Source: CAJQND01 sp051010095
Lineage (GTDB): Bacteria > Pseudomonadota > Alphaproteobacteria > Rhizobiales > CAJQND01
Direction of reading: 5' to 3'
Length of the DNA: 12,247 nt
Assembly (NCBI GenBank): GCA_051010095.1
Contig: JBPCVX010000154.1
Location: 1 to 12,247 of the forward strand
The position numbers and the translations under genes were made by a program. Positions 1 to 4,804 of the stretch are shown here, in pieces. The notes below the pieces were generated by a model. The model had not been told where the DNA came from, made no database searches, and saw only the letters and a list, made by a program, of their open reading frames with translations. Each line of letters opens with the position of its first letter. The stretch's first letter is position 1.

Positions 1-41
1 ACCTTAAGCCGCACCACGGCTGGGGTGTTATCGACCGGCAT
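1..41 (-). CDS. Start of an unidentified gene, cut by the left edge
   Basis: On the minus strand an ATG at 41-39 opens a reading frame that continues without a stop to the edge, giving MPVDNTPAVVRLK (13 codons). A purine-rich AGGAAAGG stretch lies just upstream (about 48-56) and can serve as ribosome binding site. This, and the absence of any other gene up to 347, suggests that a leftward gene begins here. The fragment is too short to assign a family, and I do not recognise it. A chance frame cannot be excluded. Confidence 0.4.
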   Translation of the reverse strand, partial: MPVDNTPAVVRLK

Positions 42-346
42 GAGCCACCTTTCCTAGGGTGCGGATCACGCCAAAGCCAACAACATCTCCAGCAGCCACC
101 CGCCCGTGCAGCGGGGACCCTTCAGAGCGCCACCCTAACCTCAACACAGACCCACGACGGCCACCCAACACCTGGTGCGAACACCTCGCGTTGCATTACG
201 GTGACACCCCCCAAAAGGGGCGTCCTGCGTTTCCTGATGAGATCAGGTGAACCCATAATAAGGGGGTGCAAATGCGCGGGGATAAGTTTTTAAAGATATT
301 AAAAACAATATTTTAACTTGTATAGACAAGTTTTCGCAAAACTCTT
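42..346. other. Non-coding interval with several hairpins
   Basis: About 300 bases with no convincing gene. A 63-codon plus-strand frame at 59-250 has no good ribosome binding site and a Pro/Arg/Thr-rich product without family features, so I do not call it. The 60-200 part is strikingly C/A-rich on the plus strand (G/T-rich on the minus), and GCCACC occurs at 44, 95, 129 and 160. Three hairpins are visible: 174-185 (GGTG, loop CGAA, CACC; read on the minus strand the loop is TTCG), about 204-224 (CCCC, loop AAAA, GGGG, with extra outer pairs) and 233-247 (CCTGAT, loop GAG, ATCAGG). From about 285 to 340 the DNA turns very AT-rich. It could be a long leader of the gene starting at 41, a small RNA, or plain intergenic DNA. 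Confidence 0.5.
310..339 (-). promoter_or_regulatory. Inverted repeat in a possible leftward promoter
   Basis: AACTTGT (315-321), spacer ATAG, ACAAGTT (326-332) form a perfect 7-bp inverted repeat. The inner TTGTCTATACAA on the minus strand resembles operators of GntR-family regulators. On the minus strand it sits between TTGCGA (334-339) and TAAAAT (310-315), 18 bp apart, which would make a plausible sigma-70 promoter with the repeat in the spacer. Alternatively the repeat plus following AT-rich DNA is a weak terminator for the operon ending at 347, although no T-run directly follows the stem on that strand. Confidence 0.35.
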
Positions 347-700
347 CTAAGTGCTCCCATCATGCTTAGCACGGCTATCCTCGGGCACGTCTTCGCGCTC
401 GTTCATACCGTAATCGCGCAGCACATGGGCAACGCGAAGTCGATAGTTTTCAAAATAGATTTCACGCCCCGCCTTTTGCGCCTTTCTGTGCATGGGAACA
501 TTGCGCCATGCCTTCACGGCGTCTTCATCGCGCCAGAAGGAAAGCGACAAGAGTTTGTTTTCATCGGTAAGGCTTTGAAACCGCTCGATGGAGATGAAGC
601 CGTCCATCTTTTCCAACACCGGGCGCAAGCTGGCAGCCGTGTCGAGATAGGCTTGCTTGTGGTCTGGGTGGGGTTCGACTTCGAAGATCACAGCAATCAT
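347..700 (-). CDS. Antibiotic biosynthesis monooxygenase (ABM) domain protein
   Basis: A 117-residue protein with the ABM-type ferredoxin-like fold: an N-terminal strand (MIAVIFEVEPHP), a helix ending in the typical 'L..MDGFISIERFQS' segment (about residues 25-43), then 'LLSLSFWRDEDAVKAWRN' and a helix with 'HRKAQKAGREIYFENYRLRV' (about 50-90). Members of this family are small dimeric oxygenases or putative heme- or quinol-handling proteins; the substrate cannot be read from sequence. The last 20 or so residues are polar and probably disordered. The ATG overlaps the stop of the upstream NIPSNAP gene (ATGA, 697-700), so the two are very likely translationally coupled and work together. The operon is probably driven from the palindromic promoter near 1078-1113. 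Confidence 0.85.
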   Translation of the reverse strand: MIAVIFEVEPHPDHKQAYLDTAASLRPVLEKMDGFISIERFQSLTDENKLLSLSFWRDEDAVKAWRNVPMHRKAQKAGREIYFENYRLRVAHVLRDYGMNEREDVPEDSRAKHDGST

Positions 701-1026
701 GGCATCACCAGTTTAGAATGTGGGGCAGAGGCCAGCTTCAGAAAAGTACGGTCTTCGCGCAAGAGAAATTTTTCACGCTGGGCGAATTGGTAATTCTCCT
801 GGCCCGATGGATCATTCATCAGCTCATGCCTGTAGGCTTCATAGGCTGCGAGGTTTTCAACGTTGTAGACGCCATAAGCAAGGGTGGAAGAGCCCTCATG
901 GGGTGCGAAATAGCCAATCAGATCAGCCCCGTTGCGCGGAATGGCTTGTCCCCAATTTTGGGCATATTGGATGAACTGATCTTTCTTCGTAGGATCAATG
1001 TGATAGCGGATAAAACAGGTTAGCAT
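697..1026 (-). CDS. NIPSNAP family protein
   Basis: A 109-residue protein beginning MLTCFIRYHIDPTKKDQF, with 'YAQNWGQAIPRNGADLIGYFAPHEGSS', then 'YGVYNVENLAAYEAYRHEL' and 'REKFLLREDRTFLKLA'. This pattern (R-Y-x-I at the start, G-x-F-x-P-x-E-G in the middle) is typical of NIPSNAP-type dimeric alpha/beta barrel proteins; bacterial members have no firmly known reaction. I chose the ATG at 1026 because GGGAGA lies 8 bases before it and the family homology starts there. An in-frame TTG start at 1098 would add 24 residues, lacks a ribosome binding site and would lie inside the palindrome. It is the first gene of a two-gene unit with the ABM protein. Confidence 0.85.
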   Translation of the reverse strand: MLTCFIRYHIDPTKKDQFIQYAQNWGQAIPRNGADLIGYFAPHEGSSTLAYGVYNVENLAAYEAYRHELMNDPSGQENYQFAQREKFLLREDRTFLKLASAPHSKLVMP

Positions 1027-1077
1027 TTTGGTTCTCCCGAGTGTGTGTGACATCGGGTTAGGTGTATCCGCTATGCT

Positions 1078-1113
1078 GATATTATGCTTCGATAACAATC
1101 GAAGTATAATATC
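1078..1113. promoter_or_regulatory. Long palindrome, probable ArsR-type operator of the NIPSNAP-ABM operon
   Basis: Left arm GATATTATGCTTCGAT (1078-1093), spacer AACA, right arm ATCGAAGTATAATATC (1098-1113): 15 of 16 positions are complementary. It lies 52 bp upstream of the chosen NIPSNAP start. Read leftward, a CATAAT hexamer inside the palindrome (1081-1086) can act as -10 box, placing the start of transcription near 1074. Long AT-rich palindromes overlapping the promoter are usual for ArsR/SmtB-type repressors, and such a gene is 340 bp away. No T-run follows on either strand, so a terminator is less likely. Confidence 0.6.
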
Positions 1114-1134
1114 ATGAAGTGTGCTATGTTCCTT

Positions 1135-1377
1135 TTAGTCCGTCCAAAAGGGTTTTGAGGATTCCTGGTTTGCCTCTTCGCGCGAAACGCCAATATCGGC
1201 AAGCTGTCTCTCGTCGAGCTCTTCTAAATGACGGCGGGAACGCCACTTGTCGGTGCGGAATTGGTAGACTCTAAAGGGCAGAATGACAGCCGTGAGGATC
1301 AGACCCAACAGCGCGATGAAAAGCCCGATGATGTCGATCCTGAAGGAATTACGGATTTGAAAATCTAGAGAATTCAT
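1135..1377 (-). CDS. DUF1127 domain small membrane protein
   Basis: An 80-residue protein. Residues about 13-35 (IDIIGLFIALLGLILTAVI) form one hydrophobic membrane-spanning segment. Residues about 47-77 contain the DUF1127 (YjiS-like) signature: 'RRHLEELDERQLADIGVSREEA' followed by 'SSKPFW'. DUF1127 is Arg-rich and common in alphaproteobacteria; some members act in RNA turnover or in phosphate and carbon metabolism, but the role here is unknown. The N-terminal membrane segment before the domain is a frequent layout for the longer members. AAGGA lies 7 bases before the ATG. It is divergent from the ArsR gene and lies between that gene and its presumed operator, so it may be part of the same regulon; readthrough into the NIPSNAP gene is possible. 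Confidence 0.85.
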   Translation of the reverse strand: MNSLDFQIRNSFRIDIIGLFIALLGLILTAVILPFRVYQFRTDKWRSRRHLEELDERQLADIGVSREEANQESSKPFWTD

Positions 1378-1455
1378 GGAGGTTCCTTAAATGTATTGCG
1401 AAGAATGGCAGTATGGCAAAGTCGAAGAAAAGAATGCTTCGGTAGGGGTCGAAAT
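1378..1455. promoter_or_regulatory. Divergent promoter region between DUF1127 and ArsR genes
   Basis: The 78 bp between the two divergent starts must hold both promoters or their 5' ends. ATGCTTCGGT (1434-1443) matches the left half of the long palindrome (ATGCTTCGAT) at 9 of 10 positions, and TCGAAG occurs at 1422-1427. These may be weaker half-sites for autoregulation by the ArsR protein. The match is short and could be chance. Confidence 0.35.
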
Positions 1456-2136
1456 ATGAGAGAAGGACCAGATATTGCTTTTCTGGGCGCGATGATTGGT
1501 GACCCTGCGCGTGCAAGTATGCTCAATGCGTTGCTCAGTGGCAAGGCGCTTACCGCGAGCGAGCTTGCAGCAGAGGCCGGCGTTACCCCTCAAACTGCCA
1601 GCACCCATTTGGCAAAATTACAGAATGGCGGGCTCGTCACGCAACTCAAGCAAGGCCGGCATCGCCATTTCTCTATAGCTGATGGGCAGATTGCCGAAGT
1701 GCTTGAGCGCCTCGGCGGGCTCTCCATGCATCTTGGCCATATGCGTACGCGTACTGGGCCGAAGGATCCGCAAATGCGCAAATCGCGCGTCTGTTATAAC
1801 CATTTGGCGAGCGAATATGCAGTGCTCATGTATGACAGTCTCATGGCGCAAGACTTCCTGCTTGCCGAAGGCGATGGCTTGGGCGTTACCTCTGATGGCG
1901 CGGCGTTCCTCTATCGCCTGGGCATTGATGTTGGAACGATAAAGCCCGGTCGCCGCCCACTTGCCAAACCCTGTCTCGATTGGAGCATGCGGCGCAGCCA
2001 TCTGGCCGGACCGCTGGGCAATGCATTGCTTGCGCGGATTTATGATTTAGGTTGGGCACGGCGTGAAAAAGGGTCGCGCATCGTCACCTTCACGCCACCC
2101 GGCGAACGTGCCTTCGCTGAAACTTTCTCTATTTAA
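1456..2136 (+). CDS. ArsR-type winged helix regulator with C-terminal Cys motifs
   Basis: A 226-residue transcription factor. Residues about 5-80 form an ArsR/SmtB winged helix: 'GDPARASMLNALLSGKALTASELA', recognition part 'AGVTPQTASTHLAKLQNGGLV' and wing 'QGRHRHFSIAD'. The remaining 140 residues are not found in short ArsR proteins. They carry 'SRVCYNHLA' (about 112-120) and 'KPCLDWSMRRSHLAG' (about 172-186), which are characteristic of a longer ArsR subfamily. The conserved Cys and His residues could sense a metal, redox state or a reactive compound; this is inference. The ATG at 1456 is preferred over an in-frame TTG at 1396, because GGTAGGGG precedes it and the domain begins there. It is divergent from DUF1127 and NIPSNAP-ABM and is their likely repressor. 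Its end overlaps the convergent hydrolase gene by 8 bp. Confidence 0.88.
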   Translation: MREGPDIAFLGAMIGDPARASMLNALLSGKALTASELAAEAGVTPQTASTHLAKLQNGGLVTQLKQGRHRHFSIADGQIAEVLERLGGLSMHLGHMRTRTGPKDPQMRKSRVCYNHLASEYAVLMYDSLMAQDFLLAEGDGLGVTSDGAAFLYRLGIDVGTIKPGRRPLAKPCLDWSMRRSHLAGPLGNALLARIYDLGWARREKGSRIVTFTPPGERAFAETFSI

Positions 2137-3193
2137 AATACGTGGCGAAAAACCGGTCGACCTGTCTGCGCACGTGCTGGCTGGTGATTGCCGGGAAATG
2201 ATTTTCCCCGCGCAAAATGACATGCCGCCAGCGCTTTGGCTTCAGAACAGCTTTGCAGAATGTATTCACACGGGTGAGCGCGTTTTGTGTTCTCACTGGG
2301 ATGAAAGGGTCTTTCTGGCCCATCAAAACCAGCATGGGAACATTTTGATAAACGAGGTTTTGCCCCGTTGTTCCATACCCGCATAGGCCCCCTGTGGTGA
2401 TAATGCCAGCAGGTTTAATGGCCGCGATCTGGGCGACCGAATTGCCCTCTGAATGTCCCCATACAATGATTGGCAATCCGCGATAGCGCTTTTTCAGATT
2501 AGCGAGTGTGCGGTGGGTTTGGGCTGCGCGTATGCGCATAAGCCTGAAATTTTGGTGGACACGATTGTTGGGAATTTGCCCGCACATTTGTGGCGGCCGT
2601 TTGTCGGCGAAGTTGTCGGGCACTATCACATGATAACCCTTGCGGTTAAAATAGGTGAACCAGCCTTGTGCCCAGCGCGATTTGTTCCGAAACCGGTTGC
2701 AGCCGTGCACAATGAACACCACACCCTTGACCTTACCTTTGCGCACAAGCCGTTGATAGGCTGACAGTAACGGCAGATCCTTGCCGCCTATTCGATTGCC
2801 AAGTGGTGGGCCAGCATTGTTGCCCAGAGATACAATCTTGTTGCCTACCGCAAACAAATAACAGGGCCGGCCTCGCGTTGCCCTGTGAGCAGATTTGCGC
2901 TGGCTTTTCTGGCAACTTTGCAGCGCATGATTGGCAGCGGCTTTCTGGCTGGCCTGACCATAAGACATATACCACAAACTGGCCTGGCCGAACGCAATGG
3001 CCTTGTGATTTTTTTGTGAACGGTAGCGTGTGTAAAAAGCCAATTCGGCCGAAATGGGCGCGACCACATCGTTTGGAACGCTTTGTCCATATGAAGGGCT
3101 GGTCATTGGGGCGCTCAAGGAAAACACAATACAGAGAAACAGAAGTTTGGCGGGAATGCGGGAAAACGGGCGCAGGTGCGTGCATGCATACAT
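2129..3193 (-). CDS. Secreted alpha/beta hydrolase
   Basis: A 354-residue protein. Residues 1-37 look like a signal peptide (basic start, hydrophobic core KLLFLCIVFSLSAP, then SYG), so it should be exported. Residues about 62-121 ('KAIAFGQASLWYMSYGQAS...AANHALQSCQK...CYLFAVGNKIV') resemble the small DUF4189-type module. An alpha/beta hydrolase domain follows from about 155: oxyanion region VFIVHG (159-164), nucleophile elbow GHSEG (Ser248), acid QKDP (Asp295) and GENHFP (His332). The triad is complete, so an esterase- or dienelactone-hydrolase-like activity is expected; the substrate is unknown. The ATG has only a weak ribosome binding site. The gene stands alone, convergent with ArsR. Confidence 0.8.
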   Translation of the reverse strand: MYACTHLRPFSRIPAKLLFLCIVFSLSAPMTSPSYGQSVPNDVVAPISAELAFYTRYRSQKNHKAIAFGQASLWYMSYGQASQKAAANHALQSCQKSQRKSAHRATRGRPCYLFAVGNKIVSLGNNAGPPLGNRIGGKDLPLLSAYQRLVRKGKVKGVVFIVHGCNRFRNKSRWAQGWFTYFNRKGYHVIVPDNFADKRPPQMCGQIPNNRVHQNFRLMRIRAAQTHRTLANLKKRYRGLPIIVWGHSEGNSVAQIAAIKPAGIITTGGLCGYGTTGQNLVYQNVPMLVLMGQKDPFIPVRTQNALTRVNTFCKAVLKPKRWRHVILRGENHFPAITSQHVRRQVDRFFATYFK

Positions 3194-3238
3194 AATGATC
3201 TGACTTAAAGATGAATGATCTAAAATACACGCTGATCA
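3194..3238. repeat. Repeated ATGATC motifs upstream of the hydrolase gene
   Basis: AATGATCT occurs twice (3194-3201 and 3214-3221), exactly 20 bp apart, and GATCAT occurs in inverse orientation at 3233-3238. All lie within 45 bp of the hydrolase start codon, about two helix turns apart, which is a spacing compatible with a regulator binding on one face. No matching regulator is evident, and short repeats in AT-rich DNA can be chance. Confidence 0.3.
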
Positions 3239-3275
3239 TAACATTGCACGTGCACACCAGCCAGCACATAGAAAA

Positions 3276-3298
3276 CCGGGGCAGTAAAACTGCCCCGG
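3276..3298 (-). terminator. Rho-independent terminator of the DUF2852 gene
   Basis: CCGGGGCAGT (3276-3285), a 3-base loop and ACTGCCCCGG (3289-3298) form a perfect 10-bp GC-rich stem. On the minus strand it is followed directly by TTTTC. It lies 31 bp beyond the stop codon of the DUF2852 gene, so it should end that transcript before the hydrolase gene. Confidence 0.85.
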
Positions 3299-3329
3299 CC
3301 GTATTGGCATATGCGAACTCAGGTGCCGA

Positions 3330-3773
3330 TTAAGATTTTTTACTCTTGCGTTTTTCTGGCTCGGCCTTTCCTTCTTCAGGCTCGATGTCTGTTACGTCGG
3401 ATCGGCTTGCGCGGTCGGCCATAAATTGGTCGAACTCAGATTTGTCGCGCGCTTGGCGAAGGCGTTCCATGAAGGATTTAAACTCTTCTTGCTCTTCTTC
3501 CAGACGGCGCAAAGTTTCTTCGCGATACTCATCAAAGGCGCTGTTTCCGCTTGAGCCTGCAAACTTAGCCGGGCGATACCAACGGCCAGGCCCACGGCTC
3601 ATGAAACCTTCTCGTTCATACGACGCCACTTTACCTCTGCATCCCATACGTCCACTCCATAACATGTATCCAAGAATTAAAAGCCCAATCGGCCAGAAAA
3701 CCACGAAGCCTAAGATCATTGCTGTAATCCAAGCTGGTTTCCCATAATCGTCTAGGCGTTCAACGATGCTCAT
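3330..3773 (-). CDS. DUF2852 domain membrane protein
   Basis: A 147-residue protein. Residues about 12-38 ('PAWITAMILGFVVFWPIGLLILGYMLWSGRM') carry the membrane segment and signature of DUF2852, a family largely confined to alphaproteobacteria. The C-terminal half has 'FDEYREETLRRLEEEQEEF' and 'MERLRQARDKSEFDQFM', a strongly charged helix that probably forms a coiled coil, and ends in a Lys/Glu-rich tail. Function is unknown. I chose the ATG at 3773 because AGGAAAG lies just upstream; an ATG at 3803 would add 10 residues but has no ribosome binding site. The promoter region holds a palindrome matching one at the TetR gene, so TetR control is likely. A strong terminator follows. Confidence 0.85.
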   Translation of the reverse strand: MSIVERLDDYGKPAWITAMILGFVVFWPIGLLILGYMLWSGRMGCRGKVASYEREGFMSRGPGRWYRPAKFAGSSGNSAFDEYREETLRRLEEEQEEFKSFMERLRQARDKSEFDQFMADRASRSDVTDIEPEEGKAEPEKRKSKKS

Positions 3774-3808
3774 TTGCTCTTTCCTATTGTCCGCTCTGTT
3801 CATTCGTT

Positions 3809-3829
3809 AATGTAAATGTTATTTACATT
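3809..3829. promoter_or_regulatory. Palindromic operator upstream of the DUF2852 gene
   Basis: AATGTAAAT (3809-3817), spacer GTT, ATTTACATT (3821-3829): a perfect 9-bp inverted repeat, 36 to 56 bp upstream of the DUF2852 start codon. Its 19-bp core ATGTAAATGTTATTTACAT matches the palindrome at the start of the TetR gene in 15 of 19 positions. It is therefore a good candidate for the TetR protein's binding site. Confidence 0.65.
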
Positions 3830-3935
3830 CACATAAATGGGGATGGATGGGGTGGATGTCAAGCGCGGCAGTGTCGATTCTCGAAAAATAGTCTTTTAGG
3901 GATGGGCAGATCTGTAATCGGCGCAGTGCACCAGG

Positions 3936-4562
3936 CTATATTTCCAGCCCAAGACCACGCAGATAAATCATCAGGTTAGCCTCAAACAACTCACCTGGTT
4001 CAATGGGTTGCCTGCGGCTTGCGCCATCACCGCGGTTAAACAGCGATGCAATGCCATGGCTCATGGCCCAAATATGCAGCGATACCATAAGAGCTGGCGG
4101 TTTGGTTTCAGCCGGCATTTCATAAATAAGAAGCTCAACCGCGGTGCGCAAGGTTTCAAATGCAGTGTCTGCGGCGGCTCTCAAATCTGGGTATTCTGGC
4201 GGTTCTAAGCCAGATTCAAACATTGCGGAATAGAATGCCGGTTCAGACTTTGCGAAATCCAAATAGGCATGCCCCATGGTTATCAGTGCCGTGTAGGCAT
4301 CGGGTTTGCCTGTGTTCCACGCGGCCTTCAGCGCTTTGTCAAATGCCGAGAATCCTTCAATAGCAACATCTGCAAGAAGCGCGTCACGGTCTTTGAAGTG
4401 CCGGTAGGGAGCAGCCGGGCTCACGCCCGCCTTGCGCGCTGCTTCAGCCACAGTGAAGCCGGCAACCCCCTTGTCGCCGATCAGGCTTAAGGCTGCCTCA
4501 ACCAGGGCGGCACGCAAATTGCCGTGGTGATAGCCACGGCGGGTTTTTTGTTTCCGGCTCAT
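3936..4562 (-). CDS. TetR/AcrR family regulator, WHG C-terminal type
   Basis: A 208-residue repressor-type protein. The N-terminal DNA-binding domain runs from about residue 13 ('HGNLRAALVEAALSLIGDKG') through 'FTVAEAARKAGVSPAAPYRHFKDRDALL' (to about 63). The C-terminal ligand-binding domain contains 'HIWAMSHGIASLF' (163-175), the W-x-x-x-H-G signature of the WHG subclass. The inducer is not predictable. The start ATG is preceded by no clear Shine-Dalgarno sequence; instead the start codon is embedded in TTTACAT/ATGTGAAA motifs, so the mRNA may be leaderless or poorly translated, and autorepression is likely. It lies 162 bp upstream of the DUF2852 gene on the same strand and is divergent from the MBL-fold gene. 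Confidence 0.9.
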   Translation of the reverse strand: MSRKQKTRRGYHHGNLRAALVEAALSLIGDKGVAGFTVAEAARKAGVSPAAPYRHFKDRDALLADVAIEGFSAFDKALKAAWNTGKPDAYTALITMGHAYLDFAKSEPAFYSAMFESGLEPPEYPDLRAAADTAFETLRTAVELLIYEMPAETKPPALMVSLHIWAMSHGIASLFNRGDGASRRQPIEPGELFEANLMIYLRGLGLEI

Positions 4563-4589
4563 GTGAAAGCTTTTTACATGATTTTACAT
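4561..4589. promoter_or_regulatory. Candidate TetR autoregulatory operator at its own start
   Basis: ATGTGAAAGCTTTTTACAT (4561-4579) is an imperfect palindrome overlapping the TetR start codon. A second TTTACAT half-site follows at 4583-4589, exactly 10 bp after the first (4573-4579), that is on the same face of the helix. The 19-bp unit has the same length and ends as the site at 3810-3828. Because it lies in the divergent region, it could also influence the MBL-fold gene at 4805. Confidence 0.55.
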
Positions 4590-4680
4590 CGAAGTGGCGA
4601 GGAAATTTCGCAATTTTTACAAACGCTAGCGCCGGAATAAAACGCTTAAGTAGAAATTTTTCAAATTAATCTCTAAGGTT

Positions 4681-4736
4681 GTGTTGTGCATTTGCTTCAT
4701 CCGCGTACGAATGGACGAAGTGACACCATTCAACAC
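4681..4736 (+). other. Nested inverted repeats in the leader of the MBL-fold gene
   Basis: GTGTTG (4681-4686) pairs with CAACAC (4731-4736), and inside it CTTCATCC (4695-4702) pairs with GGACGAAG (4713-4720) with one mismatch and a 10-base loop. If transcription starts upstream, this would fold in the 5' untranslated region, about 70 bases before the start codon. It has no T-run and could equally be an operator. Confidence 0.3.
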
Positions 4737-4804
4737 AGCAGGCGAAGCCATAGTTTCAAAGGGGCGGTTAAACACACAGCAAACAATGAACAAAGGAGGC
4801 GGAA

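Noticed and set aside
60..200. Possible 6S RNA on the minus strand (GAGGTGTTCGCACC and GGTGGCGCTC resemble parts of 6S)
   Set aside because: The 3' side does not pair with the 5' side, as both are G/T-rich, and the zapA/fthC-type neighbours usual for alphaproteobacterial 6S are not seen.
59..250. 63-codon plus-strand reading frame
   Set aside because: No ribosome binding site, product rich in Pro, Arg and Thr without family features, and the region is better explained as non-coding and hairpin-rich.
362..793. 143-codon plus-strand frame opposite the ABM and NIPSNAP genes
   Set aside because: It is the mirror of two genes with clear family signatures and translational coupling on the minus strand.
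1078..1113. Palindrome as terminator of the DUF1127 gene
   Set aside because: AT-rich stem with no T-run on the minus strand, and it overlaps a -10-like box for the next operon, so an operator is favoured.
2733..3269. 178-codon minus-strand frame overlapping the hydrolase start
   Set aside because: It is out of frame with the hydrolase, which has a signal peptide and complete triad; the alternative product shows no family features.
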